Shown piece after piece: positions 17,947 through 26,306 of a stretch of 64,000 nt of DNA. The DNA lies in NCBI GenBank assembly GCA_963775085.1, contig CAVZHO010000002.1, positions 248,001 to 312,000 on the forward strand, written 5' to 3'. The DNA comes from JAAFIP01 sp963775085. Lineage in GTDB: Bacteria; Pseudomonadota; Gammaproteobacteria; Burkholderiales; Burkholderiaceae_C. A program made the position numbers and the translations under genes. The stretch's first letter is position 1. Every line of letters starts with the position of its first letter. Below the pieces are notes generated by a model. The model saw only the letters and a program-made list of their open reading frames with translations. It was not told where the DNA came from and ran no database searches.

Positions 17947-18212
17947 ATGTGCAGCCACTACGAATCTGTGAAAAACCCGCGCCAGTACTCCCCATCGGGC
18001 GAGCTGGTGCACAGCTTTACCATGCTCACTCTCAACGCCGACGCGCACCCGTTGATGCGCCAGTTTCACCGCTCCCCGGACGAGAGGCGCATGGTAGCCA
18101 TACTGCCCAAGGCGCACTACGCCGACTGGTTGAACGCCCCCGCTCAGCACAGCCGCGATTGGGTGCAACTGTACCCGGCAGAGCTGCTGGTTTTTATGAC
18201 CAATTTACCCAT
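17947..18212 (+). pseudogene. SOS response-associated peptidase (SRAP/HMCES), internally deleted
   Basis: SRAP proteins crosslink to abasic sites in single-stranded DNA through Cys2. The N-terminus MCSHYESVKNPRQ with Cys2 is intact, but it joins directly to the C-terminal part GELVHSFTMLTLNADAHPLM and DERRMVAILPKAHYADWL. About 100 residues of the core, including the usual asparagine and glutamate region, are missing. The 3' end runs into a copy of the dispersed repeat with no early stop, so the open frame continues antisense to recJ; that extension is not real coding sequence. Confidence 0.75.
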
Positions 18213-18267
18213 AAAAAGTGCCCGTAGTCCATGTCCCCTGGACGAAATCAGCTACGAAATATATAGC
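18213..18267 (-). repeat. dispersed ~54-bp repeat, copy 4
   Basis: It lies between the SRAP remnant and the 3' end of recJ. On the minus strand: GCTATATATTTCGTAGCTG, GATTTCGTCC, GACATGGACTACGGGC. It appears to have replaced the original stop region of the SRAP gene. Confidence 0.75.
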
Positions 18268-18279
18268 GTAAAGGGCACT

Positions 18280-20004
18280 TTACAGCTCCACACCTTCCAC
18301 AAAAAACTTCACTTTACGCACGCCTTGCCACTCATCGGCTTCCAGCCGAAAGGCCATCTTCACACGGGCGGGCAGCATGTCGGTGTGGCCAAACCAGATG
18401 GCGTCTACCGGTTGGCCTTGGTGTTTGAGCTTGAGGGACAGGTGCTTTTCACCCACCAGGCGTTGCGAGACCACCTCTACCTCTTCGCAAAACACCGGCG
18501 GCGCAAAGCCTTGGCCCCAGACGGTCTGGTTCAGGGTGTCGGCGATGTCGGTGCGGCGGTACTCGGCGGGCAGCACGCCGTCGGTTTCCAGGCGGCGCAG
18601 CAGGGTGGCTTTGTCGATCCACTTCACGGCCACCTCTTGCAGTGCGGCCTCAAAAGTGTCGAAGTTTTCCTCTTCAATCGTGCAGCCCGCCGCCATGGCG
18701 TGGCCGCCAAAGCGCAGCAGCACGCCGGGGTGTTGCTTGGCAATGTAGTCCAGCGCGTCGCGCAGATGAAAACCGGCGATGGAGCGGCCCGAGCCCTTAA
18801 GCAGATGCTCCTGCCCCTCGGCCCCGCTGGGGGCGAAGACGAAAGTAGGGCGGTGCAATTTATCCTTGATGCGCGAGGCGACGATGCCCACCACGCCTTC
18901 GTGAAAGTCGGGGTCGAAGATAGCCACGGCGCTGGGCGGCTCTTCGGCTTCGTCAAACATCGTCTCTGCGGCTTGCTCGGCCTGCTCGCGCATACCGGCC
19001 TCGATGTCGCGGCGGGTGCGGTTAATGCCGTCCAGCATTTTGGCCAGCTCGTCGGCGCGCGCCGGGTCGTCGGTCAGCAGGCATTCGATGCCCAGGCGCA
19101 TGTCGTCCAGGCGGCCAGCGGCGTTGATGCGGGGGCCTAGCGCAAAGCCAAAGTCGAAGGTGCTGGCGAGTTCCCGTTTGCGGCCTGATGCTACAAAAAG
19201 AGCAGCTATTCCCGCAGGGAATGCTTGGGCTTTAAGGCGTTTGAGGCCTTGGGCGACGAGGCGGCGGTTGTTCGGGTCGAGCTTGACCACGTCGGCTACC
19301 GTACCTAGTGCGACGATGGGCAGCAGGGTATCTAATTTTGGCTGTGTGGTTTGGTCGAAAACTGCGCGCGTGCGCAGTTCTGCGCGTAAGGCCAGCAGCA
19401 CGTAAAACATCACCCCCACGCCAGCAATGGACTTGCTCTCAAACGCGCAGCCCGGCTGGTTGGGGTTGACGATCACGTCTGCATCGGGCAAAAACACCAC
19501 GCCGTCTTTTTGCGCAGGTAGGTGGTGGTCGGTCACCAGCACTTGCAGGCCCAGCGCCTTGGCCTTGGCCACGCCCTCGACACTCGCGATGCCGTTGTCT
19601 ACGGTAATCAGCACCTCCGCGCCGCTGTCTTTCACGCGCTGCGAGATGGGGGGCGTGAGGCCATAGCCGTCTACTACGCGGTCGGGCACGATGTAGCTGA
19701 CCTGTTTGGCACCCAGCAGTTTCAGTCCGCGCATGCCAACGGCGCAGGCGGTGGCGCCGTCGCAGTCGTAGTCGGCGACGATGCAGAGTTTTTTGTTCGC
19801 CGCTATCGCATCGGCCAGCAGCACGGCGGCAGCCGCGCAGCCCAGCAAAGTGGACGGGGCCAGCAGCTTGCCCAGGCCATCGTCCAGCTCGTCTTTGCTA
19901 GCCACGCCGCGCGATGCGTACAGTCGCGCTAGCAGGGGGTGCACACCGGCTTCTTCCAGCGCCCAGGCGGCGCGGGGTGGGGTGTCTCTTACTATTAATT
20001 TCAT
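18280..20004 (-). CDS. recJ: single-stranded-DNA-specific exonuclease RecJ
   Basis: A 574-residue 5'-3' exonuclease of the DHH superfamily used in recombination and mismatch repair. Catalytic motifs are VADYDCDGATA, ITVDNGIASVEG, VTDHHLPA and IVALGTVADVVKL; the DHHA1 part has GRSIAGFHLRDAL and FGGHAMAAGCTI. The ATG at 20004 overlaps the stop of the rpfE-like gene, and both lie within a copy of the dispersed repeat. Pairing of recJ with an rpfE-type gene is also known from the Xanthomonas rpf region. Confidence 0.96.
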   Translation of the reverse strand: MKLIVRDTPPRAAWALEEAGVHPLLARLYASRGVASKDELDDGLGKLLAPSTLLGCAAAAVLLADAIAANKKLCIVADYDCDGATACAVGMRGLKLLGAKQVSYIVPDRVVDGYGLTPPISQRVKDSGAEVLITVDNGIASVEGVAKAKALGLQVLVTDHHLPAQKDGVVFLPDADVIVNPNQPGCAFESKSIAGVGVMFYVLLALRAELRTRAVFDQTTQPKLDTLLPIVALGTVADVVKLDPNNRRLVAQGLKRLKAQAFPAGIAALFVASGRKRELASTFDFGFALGPRINAAGRLDDMRLGIECLLTDDPARADELAKMLDGINRTRRDIEAGMREQAEQAAETMFDEAEEPPSAVAIFDPDFHEGVVGIVASRIKDKLHRPTFVFAPSGAEGQEHLLKGSGRSIAGFHLRDALDYIAKQHPGVLLRFGGHAMAAGCTIEEENFDTFEAALQEVAVKWIDKATLLRRLETDGVLPAEYRRTDIADTLNQTVWGQGFAPPVFCEEVEVVSQRLVGEKHLSLKLKHQGQPVDAIWFGHTDMLPARVKMAFRLEADEWQGVRKVKFFVEGVEL

Positions 20005-20044
20005 AGCTTATTATGTCCATATGACAAGGACTTACGCCCTAAAA
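19991..20044 (+). repeat. dispersed ~54-bp repeat, copy 5 (recJ/rpfE junction)
   Basis: The plus strand reads TTCATAGCTTATTATGTCC, then ATATGACAAGGACTTACGCC. It covers the last codons of the rpfE-like gene and the start codon of recJ, so the two-gene overlap is built from repeat sequence. Confidence 0.8.
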
Positions 20045-20945
20045 GACTGGTAAAACGCTGTCCAAACGTTGGAGTAAAGCTTTGCCAGTGTTGCGCGGTG
20101 CGTTCACCACACAGGGTGAGGTCTACACGCTCGCCATGCCACGCCTTTGCGCTCAGGTCTTTGACAATACCGTTGTCTAGTTGCTGCCAGGCTGCTGCCC
20201 ACGCAGCCCAGTCTTCGTGCAGGGCGGGGGTGCGCAGATCGTCCACCACCATGAGCTCAGTTGCCTTAGCGGGCGCAACCGCCAAAGCACCCGCACCACT
20301 GACCCAAAACGAATTGACTGGCAGTTGCCCCGCCGCAAACCTGCGGTCGTTAAAGGCATGGGTGTAGAGCAACATTTGCATCTCGTTTTGCAGGCGGCGC
20401 AGGGGGGCAGCTTGCGCTCCCTCGGGCATCCAGGCGTTCACGTTGCGGCCTACCACGCGGTCTAGTGATGCGGTGGCCAGGCCGGCAAACAAGGGGCTGT
20501 GCGCGACCCAGCGCGTGGGGGCGCTGTAGTGCAGGGCAATGCCGTCCTCAGCAAAGTAGGGCTGCATGATGGCCAGCACTTCGCGCGAATCGCTCTCAGT
20601 GAGTTGCAAGCCATCGGGATGCAGCATCTGCACCTGGTCGGTTCCCACATGCCAGAAGCAGGGCGTGATCTGCGCCCAGGCTTGACCGCTTTGGTATCCA
20701 GTGTCTGAAGGCACCAAAGACAAGGTATGCGCCGTCCAGGGTGTTGCGCCATCCGTCGTCCACAGGCCCAGCGACTGCGCCAGTACCCGCTCGTGCGGGG
20801 GGCTCAGCGTGTATTCATCCCCCACATCTTGGCTGTGCAAGGCCATGCGCTGCATCAGCTTGTGAAAGTACGGCAGTTGCAGGCCCTGCCAGGTAAGGTC
20901 ACAGGCATCGGAGCCGACAGAAGCAAACGGAATCAGATAATGCAT
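20001..20945 (-). CDS. RpfE-type regulatory/phosphoglycerate-mutase-like protein
   Basis: A 314-residue protein starting MHYLIPFASVGSDACDLTWQ. It matches the family annotated as RpfE-type regulatory protein, or loosely as phosphoglycerate mutase, in Ralstonia, Xanthomonas and Comamonadaceae. Family markers are LTESDSREVLAIMQPYF and NRVVGRNVNAWMP-like DRVVGRNVNAWMPEG. The molecular function is not established. Its last residues (KSLSYGHNKL) come from the repeat at the recJ junction. It is divergent from lolC with 55 bases between them. Confidence 0.7.
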   Translation of the reverse strand: MHYLIPFASVGSDACDLTWQGLQLPYFHKLMQRMALHSQDVGDEYTLSPPHERVLAQSLGLWTTDGATPWTAHTLSLVPSDTGYQSGQAWAQITPCFWHVGTDQVQMLHPDGLQLTESDSREVLAIMQPYFAEDGIALHYSAPTRWVAHSPLFAGLATASLDRVVGRNVNAWMPEGAQAAPLRRLQNEMQMLLYTHAFNDRRFAAGQLPVNSFWVSGAGALAVAPAKATELMVVDDLRTPALHEDWAAWAAAWQQLDNGIVKDLSAKAWHGERVDLTLCGERTAQHWQSFTPTFGQRFTSLLGRKSLSYGHNKL

Positions 20946-21000
20946 AGAGGCTGCAATTGTCGCCTGCGCAGGGATGTCACAATCACGCCTAGCAAAATAT

Positions 21001-22257
21001 ATGAAATTACCCTACGAACTAGAAGTGGGGCTGCGCTACACCCGGGCCGGGCGTTCCAGCAGCCGCAACGGCTTCATCTCCTTCATCTCGGGCGTCTCCA
21101 TGCTGGGCATTGCCCTTGGCGTGGCCGCGCTGATCATTGTGCTGAGCGTGATGAACGGCTTTCAAAAAGAGGTGCGCGACCGCATGCTGGGCGTGGTGTC
21201 CCACATCGAGGTGTTTGCACCCGGTGGCGCGGCGCTGCCCGACTTGGCCAAGACGATGAAGCAGGTGCGCGCCAACCCCGAGGTGATTGGCGCTGCGCCT
21301 TTTATAGCTGCTCAGGCCCTGTTGGCGCGCGGTGAAGACATGAAGGGCGCCATAGTGCGCGGCATCGATCCGGCGCTGGAGCCACAGGTCACCGAGCTGG
21401 GCCAGGCCCTGAAAGACGATGCCTTTAAACGCCTCATCCCCGGTGAATTTGCCGTGGTGCTGGGCGGCGAGCTGGCGCGCAGCCTGGGGGTGCGGGTGGG
21501 CGACAAGGTGACGCTGATCGCACCCAGCGGCCAGATTACCCCCGCTGGCGTCGTGCCGCGCCTCAAGCAGTTCACCCTGGTGGGCACCTTTGATTCCGGC
21601 CATTTTGAATACGACTCTGCGCTGGCGCTCTTGCACATGGACGATGCGGCCAAAGTCTTCAGGCTGGAAGGCCCTACCGGCGTACGCCTGAAAATCAAAG
21701 ACCTTCACCAAGCGCGCGAAGTGGGGCAGGCTTTGACCGTGCAGCTCTCCGACGGTTTGGTGGTGCGCGACTGGACTCGGCAAAACCGCACCTGGTTTGC
21801 AGCCGTGCAGCTGGAAAAACGCATGATGTTCATCATCCTCACCCTGATCGTCGCCGTCGCCGCCTTCAACCTGGTCAGCACCCTGGTGATGACCGTGCAA
21901 GACAAGCGCGCCGACATCGCCATTCTGCGCACCCTGGGTGCCAGCCCACGCAGCATCATGGGCATCTTTGTGGTGCAGGGCGCGATGGTGGGTTTCATCG
22001 GCACGTTTGTGGGCTTGGCGTTGGGCCTGCTGGTGGCGCTGAATATTGACGTGATCGTGCCGTGGATTGAGGCCGTGCTGCGCACCAGCTTCTTGCCGCG
22101 CGATATTTACCTGATCAGCCGCATGCCCAGCGAGCCGCAAAGCGCCGACATCACCCCCATCATCATTTTGTCCCTGGTGCTGTCTTTTGCCGCCACCCTG
22201 TACCCCAGCTGGCGCGCCAGCCGCGTGAACCCGGCGGAGGCGCTACGCTATGAGTGA
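21001..22257 (+). CDS. lipoprotein-releasing ABC transporter permease LolC/E
   Basis: An inner membrane permease of 418 residues from the ATG at 21001 (MKLPYELEVGLRYTRAG); an upstream in-frame start at 20974 is less typical. The first span follows GFISFISGVSMLGIALGVAAL; a large periplasmic MacB-like domain comes next, then three C-terminal spans around FIILTLIVAVAAFNLVSTL. It extracts outer-membrane lipoproteins with LolD, whose gene overlaps its end by 8 bases. Only one permease gene is present, so it probably works as a homodimer (LolF-like). Confidence 0.93.
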   Translation: MKLPYELEVGLRYTRAGRSSSRNGFISFISGVSMLGIALGVAALIIVLSVMNGFQKEVRDRMLGVVSHIEVFAPGGAALPDLAKTMKQVRANPEVIGAAPFIAAQALLARGEDMKGAIVRGIDPALEPQVTELGQALKDDAFKRLIPGEFAVVLGGELARSLGVRVGDKVTLIAPSGQITPAGVVPRLKQFTLVGTFDSGHFEYDSALALLHMDDAAKVFRLEGPTGVRLKIKDLHQAREVGQALTVQLSDGLVVRDWTRQNRTWFAAVQLEKRMMFIILTLIVAVAAFNLVSTLVMTVQDKRADIAILRTLGASPRSIMGIFVVQGAMVGFIGTFVGLALGLLVALNIDVIVPWIEAVLRTSFLPRDIYLISRMPSEPQSADITPIIILSLVLSFAATLYPSWRASRVNPAEALRYE

Positions 22258-22960
22258 TCTAAACCTGACACCTGGCTTGGGGCGGCCCAGCGGCGATGTG
22301 ATCCTTTCTGCAAAAGGCCTCACCAAACGCTTCCACGACGGCACGCTGGACGTGACGGTACTGCAAGGCGTAGACCTGCAAGTGCGCGCAGGCGAGACGC
22401 TGGCCATCGTCGGCGCATCCGGCTCCGGCAAAAGCACACTCTTGCATTTGCTGGGCGGGCTGGACGCACCCACCGCTGGCAGCGTGCAATTGATGGGCAA
22501 AGACATCACCGCCATGGGCCCGGCCGACCAAGGCCGCTGGCGCAACCAGCACCTGGGGTTTGTCTACCAGTTTCACCACCTGCTGCCCGAGTTCACCGCG
22601 CTGGACAACGTTGCCATGCCGCTCAAGATTCGCCGTCTAGCCCACCACGAGCATGCGCAAGCAGCTAGCAAAATGCTAGCAAGCGTAGGCCTGGAACACC
22701 GCCTGCACCACCGCCCCAGCGAGCTCTCCGGCGGCGAACGCCAGCGCGTAGCCATCGCCCGCGCCCTGGTCACCCGCCCAGCCTGTGTGTTGGCCGACGA
22801 ACCCACCGGCAACCTGGACCGCACCACAGCCGACGGCGTATACGTGCAAATGCTCCAATTAGCCAAAGACCACGGCACCGCGTTTGTGATGGTGACGCAC
22901 GATGAAGAGCTGGCCAGGCGCTGTGATCGGGTGCTGCGGTTGGTTAGCGGCAAGCTTTAG
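22250..22960 (+). CDS. lolD: lipoprotein-releasing ABC transporter ATP-binding protein
   Basis: The 236-residue ATPase has Walker A GASGSGKST, Q-loop FVYQFHHLLPEF, signature LSGGERQRVAIARAL and Walker B CVLADEPTGNLD. The LFQFHHLLPEFTALDNV-like motif is typical of LolD. The start overlaps the permease gene by 8 bases, which suggests translational coupling. Confidence 0.95.
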   Translation: MSDLNLTPGLGRPSGDVILSAKGLTKRFHDGTLDVTVLQGVDLQVRAGETLAIVGASGSGKSTLLHLLGGLDAPTAGSVQLMGKDITAMGPADQGRWRNQHLGFVYQFHHLLPEFTALDNVAMPLKIRRLAHHEHAQAASKMLASVGLEHRLHHRPSELSGGERQRVAIARALVTRPACVLADEPTGNLDRTTADGVYVQMLQLAKDHGTAFVMVTHDEELARRCDRVLRLVSGKL

Positions 22961-23213
22961 CTTTTGTATTTGGCAGCGGCCTTTGAATACCGTTCACTCG
23001 GAGTGGGTTGGCAAGCGTCGGACGAACGAGGGGTGCGCTGCAAAAATTTCCACAAACACGCGCGAACAAAGATCGTATCGAGCTAGCTTTTGCACCGCAC
23101 GCCTTGCTCCAATTTTTCATCCCACCCCTCATTCATCCGCCGCGTACGGCGAACAGTTTAGAATTTCACTTAACGATCCAACATCGTGCTGGATAACTTA
23201 TCTCTTTAAAATT

Positions 23214-23558
23214 ATGGATGCAACTGTCACACTATATCGTCCTACAGGCCCGGAAGAACTTGCGTTGGTTAAGGCTAGTGGCTTCACAAAGTGGCCTCCT
23301 CGTCTACCTGAGCAGCCGATCTTTTATCCCGTCACGAATGAGCAATATGCAGTAGATATCGCTAGCGACTGGAATGTTAAAGCGAGCGGCTATGGATGCG
23401 TGACGAGATTTGAAGTGCGTCGTGAATTTATGGATCGCTACGAGGTGCAAAAAGTTGGTGGTGCGCACCACACGGAGTGGTGGATACCAGCGGAAGAGTT
23501 AGATGAAATGAATGCCAATATCGTAGGATTAATTGAAGTAATTCGAGAGTTTCGATGA
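23214..23558 (+). CDS. ADP-ribosylation/crystallin J1-like small protein
   Basis: A 114-residue protein from the ATG at 23214 (MDATVTLYRPTGPEELALVK). The open frame upstream of this point overlaps lolD and is not coding. Segments such as PIFYPVTNEQYAVDIASDWN, VGGAHHTEWWIPAEEL and the GLIEVIREF end match small proteins annotated as ADP-ribosylation/crystallin J1. No catalytic role is shown. The 253 bases before it hold no recognised gene or motif. Confidence 0.75.
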   Translation: MDATVTLYRPTGPEELALVKASGFTKWPPRLPEQPIFYPVTNEQYAVDIASDWNVKASGYGCVTRFEVRREFMDRYEVQKVGGAHHTEWWIPAEELDEMNANIVGLIEVIREFR

Positions 23559-23609
23559 TCCATAGTCGTTAAAACTGATTTGCTGATTTGGGTGTCCTCA
23601 ATGTCGGTT

Positions 23610-23760
23610 GAGTGGGTGAAGGAATGGGAGCGTATCTCCGGAAAAGCGTAGCAAAGGCGCGGAGATAAGCTTTTGATGGCTACCGATTTAGTCGCGTGAT
23701 TTGCGTAGCTTTTTCGGAGATATGTCCCGTTCCCCGTCCAGTTATGCCAGCGCTACAAAA
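23610..23760 (+). repeat. 151-bp direct repeat flanking vapBC, copy 1
   Basis: It starts GAGTGGGTGAAGGAATGGGA and ends CCAGCGCTACAAAA. The repeat is itself an imperfect palindrome: GGAATGGGAGCGTATCTCCG near its start pairs with CGGAGATATGTCCCGTTCC near its end. It lies 26 bases downstream of the toxin stop. Confidence 0.85.
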
Positions 23761-23786
23761 GGTTCAGTAGAGAATGTCTTATGCAC

Positions 23787-24206
23787 TTAAGCCGAGCGAC
23801 TAATCACGTCAATCACCTGCCGCCCATTCTTGCGATACATCCCAAAATCGCTGTCCAGCGTCAGCACCGGGCTTTGCGGGTAAATCTCTGCCAAGCGCAC
23901 CAGGCAGGCATCGGCCAATGACATGGGCACATCGGTGTAGCGGCGTACCATGGACAGGATGGCGCTGTGGTGGTCGGCCAGGGCCATGCCGATGCTTAAA
24001 AAGCCTTCGCCCAGCATCTCGATCAACGCTGCTCGCGCACCCGGCACTGCGCGCGTGAGGTAGGTGGCCTCGGCCAACACGGCTTCGCAGGTGATCATCG
24101 GTGGTGCAATGTCTTGCAGTTGCTGCACTACCCACGCATGGTGGGTATCAGCGCGATTGAGCAGCGCTACCAAGGGGCCGGTGTCTACGATGACGCGGCT
24201 TTTCAT
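23787..24206 (-). CDS. PIN-domain toxin (VapC-like)
   Basis: A 139-residue PIN ribonuclease. Acidic residues of the active site are visible in VIVDTGPLVALLNRAD, CEAVLAEATYLT, SLADACLVRLAE and LTLDSDFGMYRK. Such toxins cut tRNA or mRNA when the antitoxin is degraded. The start overlaps the antitoxin stop by 4 bases, and the module stands between two 151-bp direct repeats, which suggests that it moved as a unit. Confidence 0.9.
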   Translation of the reverse strand: MKSRVIVDTGPLVALLNRADTHHAWVVQQLQDIAPPMITCEAVLAEATYLTRAVPGARAALIEMLGEGFLSIGMALADHHSAILSMVRRYTDVPMSLADACLVRLAEIYPQSPVLTLDSDFGMYRKNGRQVIDVISRSA

Positions 24207-24442
24207 TCGCCAAAGCCTTTGAGGTGCTTGGCGTTGGTAGACAAATCAGCCGGGCCTTGCATGATGCCAATCCAGCGGCTGGCACGGTCTGCACACGAGG
24301 CGGTGGAGGGCTCCGCGTTGCCGTGCAAATAGGCCGCTAATGCCGAGCGAATGATCTCGCTTTGGCTCGATGCACTAGCCTTGGCACGTTGCGCCAGATC
24401 GTGAAACAGAGGGTCAGGGAGTTTGATGGAGATGGCTTTCAT
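24203..24442 (-). CDS. ribbon-helix-helix antitoxin (VapB-like)
   Basis: A 79-residue protein from the ATG at 24442 (MKAISIKLPDPLFHDLAQRA); upstream codons in the same frame lack family features. The N-terminal half is a ribbon-helix-helix DNA-binding domain (SQSEIIRSALAAYL), and the C-terminal half (SCADRASRWIGIMQGPADLS) would bind the toxin. It should repress its own operon. Confidence 0.88.
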   Translation of the reverse strand: MKAISIKLPDPLFHDLAQRAKASASSQSEIIRSALAAYLHGNAEPSTASCADRASRWIGIMQGPADLSTNAKHLKGFGE

Positions 24443-24543
24443 TCGGCTATTGTAATACCAAATTGGCAAATTGGAAATACGTAGTGAGTGCGACGATTTT
24501 TGCCAGCTAGACAACGCTATTTACGCGGGATTTAACAGCGATC

Positions 24544-24694
24544 GAGTGGGTGAAGGAATGGGAGCGTATCTCCGGAAAAGCGTAGCAAAGGCGCGGATAC
24601 GTAGCTGGGATAGTTACTGAGGTGATCGCGTGTTTTGCGGAGCTTTTTCGGGGATATGTCCCGTTCCCCGTCCAGCTATGCCAGCGCTACAAAA
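24544..24694 (+). repeat. 151-bp direct repeat flanking vapBC, copy 2
   Basis: The same length and orientation as the copy at 23610. The outer parts are nearly identical (GAGTGGGTGAAGGAATGGGA start, CCAGCGCTACAAAA end), while the middle differs at several bases. It lies 2 bases from the stop of the acyl-CoA ligase gene. Confidence 0.85.
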
Positions 24695-24696
24695 GA

Positions 24697-26259
24697 CTAA
24701 ACGCTATGCTTCAACCGCAACTCCCGCTTCAGCAACTTCCCACTGGGATTCTTCGGCAAGCTGTCAGTAAACACCACCCGCTTCGGTGCCTTGAAACTTG
24801 CCATGTGCGTGCTGCAATGTGCCATCACGGCTTCTGCCGTCAGAGCCTGTCCCGCTTTCAATACGATGACCGCCGTCACCGCCTCCACCCAGCGGGGGTC
24901 GGGCAGGCCGATAACCGCAACTTCGCTCACCTCGCTCAGCCGGTAAATCATCTCCTCCACCTCGCGGCTGGCCACGTTTTCGCCGCCGGTTTTGATCATG
25001 TCTTTTTTGCGGTCTACCACGGTGATGTAGCCCTCAATGTCGATGGTGGCCAGGTCGCCGCTGTGGAACCAGTCGCCTTCAAATGCGGCGCGGGTTTTTT
25101 CGGGGTCGTTGAAGTAGCCCAGCATCAGGTGCGGCGAGCGGTGGACGATTTCGCCTACTTCGCCCACGGGCACATCGTGCATACGGTCGTCCACCACGCG
25201 GGTTTCCACGTTCAGCACGGCGCGGCCACACGAGCCGGGTTTGCGCAACTGGTCGTCGGGGCCGAGCATGGTGGCCAGCGGGGCGATCTCGGTTTGGCCG
25301 TACAGGTTCCATAGCCGCACCTGGGGCAAGCGCGCGGCCAGCTCTTTGAGCACCTCTACCGGCATGATGGACGCGCCGTAGTAGCCCTTGGCCAGGGTGG
25401 CTAGCTTTGCTGGGTCAAATAGCGGCGAGCGCAGCAGGGCGATCCACACCGTCGGTGGAGCGAAGAAGCTGGTGATTTTGAACTTTTCAATCAGCGCTAT
25501 CAAGTTGTCCGGCACGGGCTTGGACGTGATGATGTTGGTGCTGCCGATGTAGATGGCCGGGCCGAAGAACACATCCAGCTGCGCGCAGTGGTACAGCGGC
25601 AGGGCGTGCAGAGCCAGGTCGTGCTCGGCTATTTCGGCATTCACCACGCAGCTGACGTACTGCCACAGCACCGCGTCGTGCGTGAGCATCGCGCCTTTGG
25701 GCATGGACTCGGTGCCGCTGGTGTAGACGATTTGCGCCAAATCGTTGCTACCCCATTGCACTTCGGGCAACGTATCAGCGCACGCCGCCAGCGTGTCGAA
25801 ATTGTGCATGCCGGAGGCGGCTGTGCTGGGGTCTTCGGACGGTAGCCAGATATATTGCGCTACCTTGGTATCCTGCTTGGCAGCCGCCCGCGCCAGCTCA
25901 GCCAGACCACTATCCGTTGCCAAGGTTTTAGCACCCGCATGGCGCAGGATGTAGGCCACCTCGTCGGCCTTGAGCATGAAGTTGATCGGCACCATCACCG
26001 CGCCACGCCTGGCCAATGCAAAGCGCAACGCGGCAAAGCCATGCGAGTTGCGTGCCAACACTGCGACCTTGTCTCCCTCGATCACGCCGATGCTGGCCAG
26101 GCCAGCCGCCAGGCGGCTGACCAGGGCGTCAAACTGCGCGTAAGTCCAATGCGTGTCACCACAAACCACAGCCGTTTTGGTGGGCAGGCGCAGTGCGCTG
26201 CGGCGTAGGGCATCGGCGATGGTTTGGCGGCGAACGATGGGCGCGATGGTGTGGGGCAT
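24697..26259 (-). CDS. acyl-CoA synthetase (AMP-forming)
   Basis: A 520-residue ANL-superfamily ligase that activates a carboxylate, probably a fatty acid, as acyl-CoA through an acyl-AMP. The P-loop is IVYTSGTESMPKGAMLTH, an unusual form in which the second glycine-threonine pair is replaced by ESM. The A5 motif is LWNLYGQTEIAPL, A8 is FHSGDLATIDIEGYITVVDR, and the C-terminal lysine is in PKNPSGKLLKRELR. The ATG at 26259 has a GGAGA ribosome-binding site. It is the last gene of the long minus-strand run that begins with arsS, 47 bases after the YHS gene. Confidence 0.9.
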   Translation of the reverse strand: MPHTIAPIVRRQTIADALRRSALRLPTKTAVVCGDTHWTYAQFDALVSRLAAGLASIGVIEGDKVAVLARNSHGFAALRFALARRGAVMVPINFMLKADEVAYILRHAGAKTLATDSGLAELARAAAKQDTKVAQYIWLPSEDPSTAASGMHNFDTLAACADTLPEVQWGSNDLAQIVYTSGTESMPKGAMLTHDAVLWQYVSCVVNAEIAEHDLALHALPLYHCAQLDVFFGPAIYIGSTNIITSKPVPDNLIALIEKFKITSFFAPPTVWIALLRSPLFDPAKLATLAKGYYGASIMPVEVLKELAARLPQVRLWNLYGQTEIAPLATMLGPDDQLRKPGSCGRAVLNVETRVVDDRMHDVPVGEVGEIVHRSPHLMLGYFNDPEKTRAAFEGDWFHSGDLATIDIEGYITVVDRKKDMIKTGGENVASREVEEMIYRLSEVSEVAVIGLPDPRWVEAVTAVIVLKAGQALTAEAVMAHCSTHMASFKAPKRVVFTDSLPKNPSGKLLKRELRLKHSV

Positions 26260-26306
26260 AAGGTCTCCGTTTCGCATGCACTGAAAGGAGGTTATACCGC
26301 TCAAAT

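Noticed and set aside
18213..19140. Continuation of the SRAP reading frame to 397 codons
   Set aside because: Beyond about 18212 the frame runs through a repeat and then antisense to recJ; it has no coding features.
19190..19215. Repeat-like stretch in recJ (AGCTGCTCTTTTTGTAGC on the minus strand)
   Set aside because: The encoded residues (GIAALFVASGRKRE) fit normal RecJ sequence at this place, so the likeness to the dispersed repeat is probably chance. The rsmD stretch near 41850-41910 and the lolD stretch near 22655 were dropped for the same reason.
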